A stretch of 64,000 bases of DNA from Streptomyces sp. NBC_01283 (GTDB lineage Bacteria > Actinomycetota > Actinomycetes > Streptomycetales > Streptomycetaceae), in contig NZ_CP108430.1 of assembly GCF_041435335.1 (NCBI RefSeq), positions 5,679,001 to 5,743,000 of the forward strand. Direction: 5' to 3'. The position numbers and the translations under genes are program-made. Positions 8,535 to 18,785 of the stretch are shown here, in pieces; position 1 is the first letter of the stretch; each line of letters begins with the position of its first letter. Under the pieces are notes generated by a model. The model was not told where the DNA came from. It did no database searches and saw only the letters and a program-made list of their open reading frames with translations.

Positions 8535-10331
8535 GTGACTACCACCGCCGCCAACTCCGCATCGCACCACCTCTCTCCCGCCTTCCCCGGCCGCGCCCCC
8601 TGGGGCACCGCCAACAAGCTGCGCGCCTGGCAGCAGGGGGCGATGGAGCGGTACCTCCAGGAGCAGCCGCGTGACTTCCTGGCCGTCGCGACACCCGGCG
8701 CAGGCAAGACGACGTTCGCGCTGACGCTCGCGTCCTGGCTGCTGCACCACCACGTCGTGCAGCAGGTGACGGTGGTCGCGCCGACCGAGCACCTGAAGAA
8801 GCAGTGGGCGGAGGCGGCGGCCCGCATAGGGATCAAGCTGGACCCGGAGTACAGCGCGGGCCCGCTCAGCAAGGAGTACCAGGGCGTCGCCATCACGTAC
8901 GCCGGTGTCGGCGTGCGGCCCATGCTGCACCGCAACCGCGTCGAGCAGCGCAAGACCCTGGTGATCCTCGACGAGATCCACCACGCCGGTGATTCGAAGT
9001 CGTGGGGCGAGGCCTGCCTGGAGGCGTTCGAGCCCGCCACCCGGCGGCTCGCGCTCACCGGTACGCCGTTCCGGTCCGACACGAACCCGATCCCCTTCGT
9101 CGCGTACGAGGAGGGGAACGACGGCATCCGGCGGTCCGCCGCCGACTACACGTACGGCTACGGCAGCGCGCTCGGCGACGGCGTCGTGCGGCCCGTCATC
9201 TTCCTCTCCTACTCCGGCAACATGCGCTGGCGCACGAAGGCCGGTGACGAGATCGCCGCGCGGCTCGGCGAGCCGATGACCAAGGACGCCATCTCGCAGG
9301 CCTGGCGCACCGCCCTGGACGCGCGCGGCGAGTGGATGCCGAACGTCCTCAAGGCCGCCGACCAGCGGCTCACCGAGGTCAGGAAGGCCATCCCGGACGC
9401 CGGTGGGCTCGTCATCGCGTCCGACCAGGACTCCGCCCGCTCCTACGCCAAGCTGATCCGCGAGCTCACGGGGGAGAAGGCCACCGTCGTCCTCTCGGAC
9501 GACACGGGCGCCTCGAAGCGGATCGACGACTTCACCGCGAGCAACGACCGGTGGATGGTCGCGGTCCGCATGGTGTCCGAGGGCGTCGACGTGCCGCGCC
9601 TCGCGGTGGGCGTGTACGCGACCACGATCTCGACGCCGCTCTTCTTCGCCCAGGCCGTGGGCCGTTTCGTGCGTTCACGGCGGCGCGGCGAGACCGCGTC
9701 GGTCTTCCTGCCCACCGTCCCCGACCTCCTCGGCCACGCCAACGAGATGGAGGTCGAGCGCGACCACGTCCTCGACAAGCCGAAGAAGGAGGGCGAGGAG
9801 GACCCCTACGCCGAGTCCGAGAAGGAGATGGACGAGGCGAACAAGGAGGAGGACGAGGACACCGGCGAGCAGGAGCAGTTCTCCTTCGAGGCCCTCGAAT
9901 CCGATGCTGTCTTCGACCGCGTGCTCTTCGACGGCGCCGAGTTCGGCATGCAGGCCCACCCGGGCAGCGAGGAGGAGCAGGACTACCTCGGCATCCCCGG
10001 GCTCCTCGAACCCGACCAGGTGCAGATGCTGCTCCAGAAGCGGCAGGCCCGGCAGATCGCGCACAGCAAGAAGCGGCCCGACGAGGAGGCCGATCTCCTC
10101 GAACTGCCCGCCGAGCGGCGGCCCGTGGTCTCCCACAAGGAGATGCTCGAACTGCGCAAGCAGCTCAACACGATGGTCGGCGCGTACTCCCACCAGAGCG
10201 GGAAGCCGCACGGCGTGATCCACACCGAGCTGCGCCGCACCTGCGGCGGGCCGCCGAGCGCGGAGGCCACCGCCGGGCAGCTGCGGCAGCGGATCGCGAA
10301 GGTCGGCGAGTGGGCCACCCGCATGAAGTGA
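8535..10331 (+). CDS. DEAD/DEAH-box superfamily II helicase
   Basis: 598 residues from the chosen GTG. The motifs appear in order: Walker A ATPGAGKTT, motif II DEIHH, motif III-like LTGTPF, and motif VI QAVGRFVRSRR. These identify an SF2 nucleic-acid-dependent ATPase of the UvrB/RecG-like type common in actinobacteria. After the second RecA fold comes an acidic, charged linker (EESEKEMDEANKEEDED-like) and a C-terminal domain of unknown role. The frame stays open upstream to 8400, but those codons read like non-coding sequence and a TAGGGT box at 8464-8469 would put the transcript start inside them, so 8535 is preferred. Cellular role is unproven; repair or RNA metabolism are both possible. 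Confidence 0.85.
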   Translation: MTTTAANSASHHLSPAFPGRAPWGTANKLRAWQQGAMERYLQEQPRDFLAVATPGAGKTTFALTLASWLLHHHVVQQVTVVAPTEHLKKQWAEAAARIGIKLDPEYSAGPLSKEYQGVAITYAGVGVRPMLHRNRVEQRKTLVILDEIHHAGDSKSWGEACLEAFEPATRRLALTGTPFRSDTNPIPFVAYEEGNDGIRRSAADYTYGYGSALGDGVVRPVIFLSYSGNMRWRTKAGDEIAARLGEPMTKDAISQAWRTALDARGEWMPNVLKAADQRLTEVRKAIPDAGGLVIASDQDSARSYAKLIRELTGEKATVVLSDDTGASKRIDDFTASNDRWMVAVRMVSEGVDVPRLAVGVYATTISTPLFFAQAVGRFVRSRRRGETASVFLPTVPDLLGHANEMEVERDHVLDKPKKEGEEDPYAESEKEMDEANKEEDEDTGEQEQFSFEALESDAVFDRVLFDGAEFGMQAHPGSEEEQDYLGIPGLLEPDQVQMLLQKRQARQIAHSKKRPDEEADLLELPAERRPVVSHKEMLELRKQLNTMVGAYSHQSGKPHGVIHTELRRTCGGPPSAEATAGQLRQRIAKVGEWATRMK

Positions 10332-10658
10332 CCACCCCCAGGAAGTGAGCGTGCGGGCTCCGTTACGGGAGGAGGGGTGGGTTCCGTGTGCGGGAGTCGT
10401 GCACACCTCCGTCGGCGTCCCCCGCGTATGGGGCATTGCGCCCCTAACAACCGGTCTCGTGCCCGGATTCTGGACGGAGTCTTCCGCTGAGCGGGACGGC
10501 CTCGCTAATGTCCCCGCAACGTACACGCCCCGTGGCAGCGCCGCCGCGGAGCGCAGCCGGAGTTCCGACCGGCGGCCTCTGACGCGCGTCGCCCACGGGA
10601 CCGGCGACGCAACCGCCGCGTAAAGGGGCCGTCGACCCTCACCTAAGGAGTGGGCGTC
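10332..10658. other. Intergenic region, helicase to IclR regulator
   Basis: 327 bp without a supported gene. It contains a dyad GGGGC-ATTGC-GCCCC at 10430-10444 followed by TAACAA. This could be part of the promoter or operator of the IclR-type gene, whose ribosome binding site AAGGAG sits at 10645-10650. No terminator hairpin is obvious after the helicase. Confidence 0.4.
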
Positions 10659-11300
10659 GTGACCGCGGAGACTTCCCAGACCCTCGACCGAGGACTGCGT
10701 GTCCTCAAGTTGTTGGCCGACACCGATCACGGGCTCACCGTCACCGAGCTGTCCAACAAGCTCGGTGTGAACCGCACCGTGGTGTACCGCCTCCTCGCCA
10801 CGCTGGAGCAGCATGCCCTGGTCCGCCGTGACCTCGGCGGCCGGGCCAGGGTCGGCCTCGGGGTGCTCCGCCTGGGCCGCCAGGTGCATCCGCTGGTGCG
10901 TGAGGCCGCGCTGCCCGCTCTCCGTTCCCTCGCCGAGGACATAGGGGCCACCGCGCATCTGACGCTGGTCGACGGCACCGAGGCCCTCGCCGTGGCCGTC
11001 GTCGAGCCGACCTGGACGGATTACCACGTCGCCTACCGGACCGGCTTCCGGCACCCCCTCGACCGGGGCGCCGCGGGCCGCGCCATCCTCGCCGCCCGGC
11101 AGGGGCTCGCCACCGACCCCGGCTACGCGCTGACCCACGGCGAGCTGGAGGCCGGCGCGAGCGGGGCCGCCGCCCCGCTGGTGGGGGTCACCGGGATCGA
11201 GGGGAGCGTGGGGGTCGTCATGCTGTCGGACTCCGTGCCGGAGCGGGTGGGCCCACGGGTGGTGGACGCGGCCCGGGAGGTCGCCGACGCCTTGCGGTGA
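10659..11300 (+). CDS. IclR-family transcriptional regulator
   Basis: 213 residues. The N-terminal winged helix (residues ~5-65: LDRGLRVLKLLAD, LTVTELSNKLGVNRTVVYRLL) is the IclR DNA-binding domain. The rest is a somewhat short effector-binding domain with a typical YRTGFRHPLDRGAAGRAILA stretch. The GTG at 10659 is used because AAGGAG lies 8 nt upstream; the in-frame GTG at 10650 would overlap that ribosome binding site. IclR proteins bind small aromatic or glyoxylate-related ligands as dimers. The regulated genes cannot be named from this window; the neighbours (helicase, secreted protease) give no clear pathway. Confidence 0.88.
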   Translation: MTAETSQTLDRGLRVLKLLADTDHGLTVTELSNKLGVNRTVVYRLLATLEQHALVRRDLGGRARVGLGVLRLGRQVHPLVREAALPALRSLAEDIGATAHLTLVDGTEALAVAVVEPTWTDYHVAYRTGFRHPLDRGAAGRAILAARQGLATDPGYALTHGELEAGASGAAAPLVGVTGIEGSVGVVMLSDSVPERVGPRVVDAAREVADALR

Positions 11301-11349
11301 GCCCTGTCCGCTGATCCGGTCACGGAACCGGTCACGTTAGATTGATCCC

Positions 11350-12156
11350 GTGTTCTCCCTCTCTCGCCTCACGCGCCCCAAGGCCCTCGCCGTCTGTGCC
11401 GCCCCCGTGGTCGCCCTGCTCGCCGTCGCCTGCCTCGCGCCGCTGCCGTTCGCCGTGGCCCAGCCGGGCACGACGGCGGACGTACTCGGCGAGAGCGGGG
11501 GCAAGCCGGTCATCACGATCACCGGGGCGCCCACCCGTGAGCCGAAGGGGCAGCTGCGCATGACGACGATCGTGGCCACGGGGCCCGACATGGACGCGAG
11601 CCTGGGCGACGTGCTGGACGGCTGGTTCCGTACGGACCGTTCCGTGATGCCCAAGGACTCGGTGTACCCCACGGGCAACAACGTGAAGGAAGTCGAGAAG
11701 CACAACCTCGGCGACATGAGGGAATCGCAGGACACGGCCACGAAGGCGGCGCTCTCCTACCTCGCCGCGAACGGCGTGGACGGCACCGGCAAGGTGAAGG
11801 TGAAGGTCGACCTCGGCAAGATCGGCGGCCCCAGCGCGGGCCTCTTCCTCTCGCTCGGCATCATCGACCTGATCGACGGCAACGGCAGCGGCGGCGACCT
11901 CACGGGCGGCCGGAAGATCGCGGGCACCGGCACCATCTCCGCCGGCGGCGAGGTCGGCCCGGTCGGCGGTGTCTCGATGAAGACGCAGGCCGCCAAACGG
12001 GACGGCGCGAGCGTCTTCCTGGTCCCGGAGGACGAGTGCTCGGACGCTCAGGCGGAGCTGCCGAAGGGCCTGCGGCTGATCCCGGTCACGACACTGAAGG
12101 GCACGGTCGACGCGCTGCGTGCCCTGGACCGGGGCGGGAAGGTCCCGAGCTGCTGA
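11350..12156 (+). CDS. Secreted/membrane Lon-type (S16) serine protease without ATPase domain
   Basis: 268 residues. An N-terminal hydrophobic segment (residues ~11-37) acts as signal peptide or anchor. The C-terminal half is a Lon protease fold: the catalytic serine lies in GGPSAG (S162), and the catalytic lysine is K211 in GGVSMKTQAAKR, aligned to the second Lys of the Lon GGxKEK motif. An insertion rich in Gly lies between the two. No AAA+ or intact PDZ domain is present, unlike the ~350-residue YlbL-type relatives. TAGATT at 11338-11343 is 6 nt before the GTG, indicating a leaderless mRNA. Role inferred: ATP-independent proteolysis at the cell surface. Confidence 0.82.
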   Translation: MFSLSRLTRPKALAVCAAPVVALLAVACLAPLPFAVAQPGTTADVLGESGGKPVITITGAPTREPKGQLRMTTIVATGPDMDASLGDVLDGWFRTDRSVMPKDSVYPTGNNVKEVEKHNLGDMRESQDTATKAALSYLAANGVDGTGKVKVKVDLGKIGGPSAGLFLSLGIIDLIDGNGSGGDLTGGRKIAGTGTISAGGEVGPVGGVSMKTQAAKRDGASVFLVPEDECSDAQAELPKGLRLIPVTTLKGTVDALRALDRGGKVPSC

Positions 12157-12310
12157 CCAGGCGCAGGCCCAACTCGACCATGGTCCAGCCCAGTTGAGTA
12201 CGGAGCCGGGGACGGCGCTGCGGTAAGGGTGCCGCGCGGTGGAGTTCGGCGGCGCGGGTGTGGTGCAGGCGCAGGTGGATGTCTGGGTGCATGGCCGGGG
12301 CCTCTCTCAC
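12086..12310 (-). CDS. Small conserved Streptomyces protein downstream of the ArsR-like gene
   Basis: 74 residues from a GTG overlapping the regulator's stop (GTGA); an ATG at 12292 would give a 68-residue protein beginning MHPDIHLRLHH. The LGWTMVELGLRLV segment is one I recall from small Streptomyces proteins encoded next to HTH regulators, but no function is known to me. Its 3' end overlaps the last ~70 nt of the convergent protease gene on the other strand. It may be co-translated with the regulator. Existence is moderately supported by coupling and the conserved-looking segment. Confidence 0.5.
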   Translation of the reverse strand: MREAPAMHPDIHLRLHHTRAAELHRAAPLPQRRPRLRTQLGWTMVELGLRLVSSSGPSRPGPGHAARRPCPSVS

Positions 12311-12906
12311 TCGGTGGGGTGCGTCGGGAAGACGTGGGTGTGCAGGCGGACCTTGGCGGAGCCCGGGGTGTCCTCATCGACCGCCAGTGCGCGGTAGCTC
12401 TCGATGAGGCGGTCGATCTTTCCGGCCAGTTCGGTGGTGAGCTCGGGCGTCAGGCGCAGGGTGTAGTCGCTGAGGTCGGAGCTCTCGATCCACTCCGCGG
12501 ACCAGTCGTGCTGGGTGCCGATCCAGGTGGAGACCTCGGCGGCGTGGAACGTCGCGACCTCGTGGAGGTAGACGCTGACCGCGCCGCGCACCGTGGGGTC
12601 CGGGTCGTTCATGAGCCCCTCGTCGAGGCGCGTCCCCTGGTGCGCCGCCTGCCACCACCGCTCGCGGCCCTTGCCCCGCCCGGGGGCGTCCTCGACGAAG
12701 CCGTGCGCCGCGAGCTGGCGCAGGTGATAGCTCGTCGCGCCGCTGGACTCGCCCAGGCGGGCGGCCAGTTGGGAGGCGGTGGCGGGACCGCCCTTCCGCA
12801 GCGACTTGAGCAGCGCCATGCGCAGCGGATGCGCGAGTCCCCGCAGCGAGTGCGGGGTGAGGGTGTGGACCTTGTGGGGTTCTGGTTCCGTCGTGCCGTC
12901 CGTCAT
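12307..12906 (-). CDS. ArsR-like winged-helix transcriptional regulator
   Basis: 199 residues. Residues ~17-85 form an ArsR/HTH_20-type winged helix: LRGLAHPLRMALLKSLRKGG, then TASQLAARLGESSGATSYHLRQL as the recognition region, followed by a wing. The C-terminal half is acidic and helical with no Cys pairs, so it is not a classic metal sensor. The promoter is clear: -35 TTGCAA at 12936-12941, a 17-nt spacer and -10 TACGGT at 12913-12918, with the ATG 6 nt further on (leaderless). A 17-bp inverted repeat overlaps the -35 box, so autoregulation is likely. No transporter target lies next to it. Confidence 0.88.
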   Translation of the reverse strand: MTDGTTEPEPHKVHTLTPHSLRGLAHPLRMALLKSLRKGGPATASQLAARLGESSGATSYHLRQLAAHGFVEDAPGRGKGRERWWQAAHQGTRLDEGLMNDPDPTVRGAVSVYLHEVATFHAAEVSTWIGTQHDWSAEWIESSDLSDYTLRLTPELTTELAGKIDRLIESYRALAVDEDTPGSAKVRLHTHVFPTHPTE

Positions 12907-12912
12907 GGCTCA

Positions 12913-12966
12913 ACCGTAGACATGCAAAGACTCCGTTGCAACACCTTCTTTGCAACGGAGTCTTTG
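12913..12966 (-). promoter_or_regulatory. Promoter and operator dyad of the ArsR-like gene
   Basis: Perfect 17-bp inverted repeat, CAAAGACTCCGTTGCAA at 12925-12941 and its complement at 12950-12966, separated by 8 nt. Each arm is itself a smaller dyad of TTGCA-type ends. The inner end of the downstream arm supplies the -35 hexamer TTGCAA, and -10 TACGGT (minus strand) lies at 12913-12918. Binding here would block RNA polymerase directly. Confidence 0.75.
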
Positions 12967-13012
12967 TAACTTCTGGAGGCCGTGACTCCGGATGGCGCCC
13001 CGCCCGGCGGCG

Positions 13013-13984
13013 CTACCCCTCCTTCACGAAGCCCTCCTGCACCATCCAGTCCAGCGCCACCTCATGCGGATCCTGACCCTCCACATCCACCTTGGAGTTC
13101 AGCTCCTGGGCCACCGTGTTGTTCAGCTTCTTCGTGATGGGGTCCAGGACCTCCGCGATCTTCGGGTGTTCATCGAGCGCCTTGCTGTTGATCTCCGGGG
13201 CGACGTTGTAGTTGGGGAAGAAGTGCTTGTCGTCCGCCATCACCGACAGCTTCATCGCCTTGATGCGGCCGTCGGTCGTGAAGACCTCGCCGAACGTGCA
13301 CGACCCCTTGGAGACCTGGGTGTAGATGATCCCGGTGTCCATCTTGGTGATGCTGGAGTTGGGGATCTTCATCCCGTACTCCTTCTGCATGCCCGGCAGA
13401 CCGTCCTCGCGCGAGGAGAACTCGCTCTCCACGCACAGCGTGACCGCCTTCGGGTCCTTCTTCGACAGGGCCGCCACGTCGGAGAGCGTCTTGGGCTTGT
13501 ACTTGGCCTCGTTCTTCTGATTGATGGCCAGCGCGTACGTGTTGTTGAGCTCGGCGGGCGGCAGCCAGCTGACGCCGTTCTTCGCGTCCGCCTTGCGCAC
13601 CGCCTCCCACTGCTTCCGCGGGTCGTCGATGGGATCGGAGTTGCCCAGGTACGTGATCCAGGCGGTGCCCGTGTACTCGTACATGGCATCCGCGTCACCG
13701 CCCTTGACCGCCTCGCGCGCGCCGATCGAGCCCTGGATGCCCGTCCGGTCGAGGACGTCCGCGCCCGCCGCCTCGAAGGCGATGCCCATGATCGCGCCGA
13801 GGACCAGCTGTTCGGTGAACTCCTTCGACGTGACGGTGAGGTCGACGCCCTTCAGGGGCTGGCCCTTGCCGATCGTGCCCGGCTTCACGTCGTCCACCAT
13901 CGGGCTGCCGCTGGTGAGACCGCAGCTCACGAGCAGGGCACCGCCCACCACGCCGACCGCCGCCGTACGCACCGTGAGCCTCAT
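13013..13984 (-). CDS. Osmoprotectant (betaine/choline-type) ABC transporter substrate-binding lipoprotein
   Basis: 323 residues. The signal peptide ends in a lipobox LLVSC (Cys at about residue 21). The mature part matches the OpuC/ProX quaternary-amine binding family: SKEFTEQLVLGAI, ADVLDRTGIQGSIGAREA, and MYEYTGTAWITYLG. It would capture betaine, choline or carnitine outside the membrane. ATG at 13984 overlaps the stop of the upstream permease (ATGA), so the frame reaching further upstream inside the permease gene is ignored. It is the last gene of the four-gene operon. Exact ligand cannot be told from sequence. Confidence 0.9.
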   Translation of the reverse strand: MRLTVRTAAVGVVGGALLVSCGLTSGSPMVDDVKPGTIGKGQPLKGVDLTVTSKEFTEQLVLGAIMGIAFEAAGADVLDRTGIQGSIGAREAVKGGDADAMYEYTGTAWITYLGNSDPIDDPRKQWEAVRKADAKNGVSWLPPAELNNTYALAINQKNEAKYKPKTLSDVAALSKKDPKAVTLCVESEFSSREDGLPGMQKEYGMKIPNSSITKMDTGIIYTQVSKGSCTFGEVFTTDGRIKAMKLSVMADDKHFFPNYNVAPEINSKALDEHPKIAEVLDPITKKLNNTVAQELNSKVDVEGQDPHEVALDWMVQEGFVKEG

Positions 13985-14895
13985 GAGCCGACCTCCAACC
14001 CGCGCGGACGCAGGACCAGTTCGGCCAGCGAGGCCAGCCAGTCCACCAGGAGCGCGAGCGCGATCGTCAGGATCGAGCCGAGCATGAGCACCGGCATCCG
14101 CTGGTTGGTGATCCCGGTGGTGATGAGGTCGCCGAGCCCGCCGCCACCGCCGAAGGTGGCGAGCGTCGCCGTGCCGACGTTCAGCACGAGCGCGGTGCGC
14201 ACACCCGCCAGGATCAGCGGCACGGCCAGCGGGAGCTCGACCTTGCCGAGGACTCCCCACGACGACATGCCGATGCCGCGCGCCGCCTCCAGGAGGGTCG
14301 GGTCGTTGGCGTTCAGGCCCGCGATCGTGTTGGAGAGGACCGGCAGGACGGCGTAGATGATGATGCCGATCAGGGCCGCCTTCTCGCCGATGCCGATCCA
14401 GATCACCAGGAGGGCGAGGAGGCCGATCGCCGGGGTCGCCTGGCCGATGTTCGCCAGGGCCATCGCGCCCGGCGCCGCCTTGCGGAGCTTCTTGCGGGTC
14501 AGCAGGATGCCCAGCGGGATCGCGATGATCAGCACGAAGAAGGTGGAGATCACCGTCAGCTGGATGTGCTGGCGGAGCCTGAGCCAGACGTTGCCGTCCG
14601 CGAGGGCGTTCTTGCTGATCGCGTCCAGGTCGGCCTGCTCGAACCACCACCAGGTGAGCAGCAGGATGAGGGCGAGGAACGCGGGCAGGACGGTGAGCTT
14701 CTGCCAGCCGATCCGCCGCGCCCGGCCCGTGGCCACAGCCCCCGCCGAGGGCGGCGGCTCCGGCTCCGCCTCGCCCGTGTCGCGGAAGAGGTGGCCCTTG
14801 ACCTCGTGCTCGCCGTCCGGCCGTGGACCGGGCCCGCCGTCGGGGGCCGGTGTGCGGTCGGGGATCCGGGGGTTGCTCCCGGGGATGCCGCTCAC
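13981..14895 (-). CDS. Osmoprotectant ABC transporter permease (OpuCB/ProW type)
   Basis: 304 residues. A ~75-residue soluble N-terminal extension precedes about six membrane segments. The EAA loop region (EAARGIGMSSWGVLGKVELPLAVPLILAG) is the contact site for the ATPase, and the ATPAIGLLALL stretch is typical of this family. It overlaps the ATPase gene upstream and the binding-protein gene downstream by 4 nt each, so all are translated as a chain. It should form the channel together with the other permease at 16174-16833. Confidence 0.9.
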   Translation of the reverse strand: MSGIPGSNPRIPDRTPAPDGGPGPRPDGEHEVKGHLFRDTGEAEPEPPPSAGAVATGRARRIGWQKLTVLPAFLALILLLTWWWFEQADLDAISKNALADGNVWLRLRQHIQLTVISTFFVLIIAIPLGILLTRKKLRKAAPGAMALANIGQATPAIGLLALLVIWIGIGEKAALIGIIIYAVLPVLSNTIAGLNANDPTLLEAARGIGMSSWGVLGKVELPLAVPLILAGVRTALVLNVGTATLATFGGGGGLGDLITTGITNQRMPVLMLGSILTIALALLVDWLASLAELVLRPRGLEVGS

Positions 14896-16181
14896 GCCTT
14901 CGCCGCCCCTCCGTCGCCCTCCTGCTCGTGGTGGGTCAACAGGGCGCGCTGTTCCTGCAGTTCGTGCTGGTGCTCCACCGCGTCGAGCCGGTCGGCCTCC
15001 AGCATCTCGTGCACGGAGTTCATCAGCGTCTCCATGTCCACCACGCCGGTGTACTCGCCGCGCCGCCCGGTGACCGCGACCCGCCCCGCGTTGTCCGTGA
15101 GCACCGCTTCGAGCGCGTCACGCAGGGTGGCGTCACGGGTGACCGTGTCGTGGACGAGCGTGCCGGCGCGGGCCAGCGAGCCCTTGGCGCGCATCAGGTC
15201 ACCGCGCCGCAGCCACTTGTAGGGGCGGCCGCGCTTGTCGAGGAGCAGCAGTTCGTTCGTGCCGCTGGCCCGCAGCCGGTCGAAGATGTCCTGGAGCGGG
15301 TCGTCGACGGTCACCGTCGCGAAGTCGGCGATCTCCACGTCGCGTACGCGGGTGAGGTTGAGCCGCTTGAGGGCCGCGCCCGCGCCCACGAAACCGGAGA
15401 CGAAGTCGTCCGCCGGGTTGGTCAGGATGGCTTCCGGGGTGTCGAACTGCGCGATGTGCGAGCGCTCCCGCAGGACCGCGATGCGGTCGCCGAGCTTGAT
15501 GGCCTCGTCGAAGTCGTGCGTGACGAAGACGATCGTCTTGTGCAGCTCGTGCTGGAGCCGGATCAGCTCGTCCTGGAGGTGGTCGCGGGTGATCGGGTCG
15601 ACCGCGCCGAACGGCTCGTCCATCAGGAGGACGGGTGGGTCGGCCGCCAACGCCCGTGCCACGCCCACGCGTTGCTGCTGGCCGCCGGAGAGCTGGCGGG
15701 GATAGCGGCCGTGGAACTCGGCCGGGTCGAGCCCGACTAGGTCGAGCATCTCCTCGACCCGGGACTTGATCTTCGTCTTCCCCCAGCCGATCATCCTCGG
15801 CACGAGGGCGATGTTCTGGGCGACCGTCATGTGCGGGAAGAGCCCGGACGACTGGATCGCGTAGCCGATCTTCCGGCGCAGCTTCACCGGGTCCATGTCG
15901 GTGACGTCCTCGCCGCCGATGCGGATGCGGCCGCTGGTCGGCTCGATGAGCCGGTTGATCATCTTCAGCGTGGTCGACTTACCGCAGCCCGAAGGGCCGA
16001 CGAGGATGACGATCTCGCCCGCCTTGATCTCCATGCTGACGCTGTCCACCGCGGGGTCGCCGCTGCCCGCGTACCGCTTGGTGAGGTTCTCCAGCTCGAT
16101 CGTCGCGCCCGTGGTGGCGTTCGGGGCCGCCGCGCCCCCGGCCGTCGCCCCGTCGGTGGAAGTCGCGGTGGTCTCAGACAC
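14892..16181 (-). CDS. Osmoprotectant ABC transporter ATP-binding protein with CBS domains (OpuCA/ProV type)
   Basis: 429 residues. The nucleotide-binding domain carries Walker [10 protein letters not shown], signature [15 protein letters not shown] and Walker [14 protein letters not shown]. Residues ~270-400 hold a tandem CBS pair (for example [20 protein letters not shown] and [15 protein letters not shown]), the module that in OpuA/OpuC senses ionic strength and gates the transporter. An Ala/Thr-rich 25-residue N-terminal tail precedes the domain. It overlaps the first permease gene by 8 nt and the next by 4 nt. Confidence 0.93.
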   Translation of the reverse strand: MSETTATSTDGATAGGAAAPNATTGATIELENLTKRYAGSGDPAVDSVSMEIKAGEIVILVGPSGCGKSTTLKMINRLIEPTSGRIRIGGEDVTDMDPVKLRRKIGYAIQSSGLFPHMTVAQNIALVPRMIGWGKTKIKSRVEEMLDLVGLDPAEFHGRYPRQLSGGQQQRVGVARALAADPPVLLMDEPFGAVDPITRDHLQDELIRLQHELHKTIVFVTHDFDEAIKLGDRIAVLRERSHIAQFDTPEAILTNPADDFVSGFVGAGAALKRLNLTRVRDVEIADFATVTVDDPLQDIFDRLRASGTNELLLLDKRGRPYKWLRRGDLMRAKGSLARAGTLVHDTVTRDATLRDALEAVLTDNAGRVAVTGRRGEYTGVVDMETLMNSVHEMLEADRLDAVEHQHELQEQRALLTHHEQEGDGGAAKA

Positions 16182-16833
16182 GGATACCCCTCGAAATGGT
16201 CAGGCGGCCGATCAGGACGTACGCGGCGTCGAAGAGCAGGGCCAGGATGATGATGCCGAGCGTGCCCGCGAGCACCTGGTTGAGTGCGTTCTTGCTGCCG
16301 AGCGAGCCGATGCCGCGGAAGATCTCGTTGCCGAGACCCGGACCCGACGCGTACGCGGCGATGGCCGCGATGCCCATCAGCATCTGCGTGGAGACGCGGA
16401 TGCCGGTCAGGATCGGCGGCCAGGCGAGCGGCAGCTCCACCCTGACGAGGCGTGCGGCGCGCGACATCCCGATGCCCTTCGCCGCGTCGACCAGCGAGGG
16501 GTCGACGCCGCGCAGGCCGACGATGGCGTTGCGCACGATGGGGAGCAGGCCGTAGAGGGTCAGGGCGATGACCGTCGGGGCGACGCCCAGGCCCACGACG
16601 GGAATCAGCAGACCGATCATGGCGAGCGACGGGATGGTCAGGATGGTGGAGGTCGCGGTCGTGGCCAGGTTGCCTGCCCACTCGCTGCGGTACGTGATGA
16701 CGCCGATCAGTACTCCGATGACGGTCGCCACGACCATGCACTGGAAGACTGCGCTGGCGTGCTGGTACGCGTCCGTCAGCAACTGCTGGTGGCGGTTGCC
16801 GAGGTAGTCCCAGAAGTTCACTGAACTGCTCAC
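16174..16833 (-). CDS. Osmoprotectant ABC transporter permease (OpuCD type), first gene of operon
   Basis: 219 residues with five to six membrane segments and an EAA loop (VDAAKGIGMSRAARLVRVELPLAWPPILTG). Length is usual for the short permease of OpuC-type systems. It opens the operon permease-ATPase-permease-binding protein. The upstream 116 bp contain a TAGATA box (minus strand, complement of 16938-16943) that may be the promoter. Two non-identical permeases imply a heterodimeric channel. Confidence 0.9.
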   Translation of the reverse strand: MSSSVNFWDYLGNRHQQLLTDAYQHASAVFQCMVVATVIGVLIGVITYRSEWAGNLATTATSTILTIPSLAMIGLLIPVVGLGVAPTVIALTLYGLLPIVRNAIVGLRGVDPSLVDAAKGIGMSRAARLVRVELPLAWPPILTGIRVSTQMLMGIAAIAAYASGPGLGNEIFRGIGSLGSKNALNQVLAGTLGIIILALLFDAAYVLIGRLTISRGIRV

Positions 16834-16949
16834 CTGCCCAGGCGCGGTTCAGACGGCGCCGGGAGTCTCCCGTCGCCCGCGTGCGTGCTGCGTCGTGCGG
16901 CCCTGTGGAGCTGGGTCTGTTCGGCCGTTCGCTCTCCTATCTACCCGCG

Positions 16950-18714
<1,765 letters not shown>

Positions 18715-18785
18715 GGGGCTCCGGGAAAGCTCCGAGGGGCTCTGTTTCTGGTCCGCTTCGGGCGCTCGCTGGTTAGAGTGCGGGC

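Noticed and set aside
6861..8984. 707-codon open frame antisense to the MFS transporter and helicase
   Set aside because: It is a by-product of high GC with a rich Arg/Gly/His composition and no domain; both genes on the other strand have clear families and ribosome binding or leaderless signals.
13013..14650. Fusion of the osmoprotectant binding protein with an upstream frame
   Set aside because: The upstream part overlaps the permease in another frame and would bury the lipobox signal peptide; the ATGA junction gives the true start.
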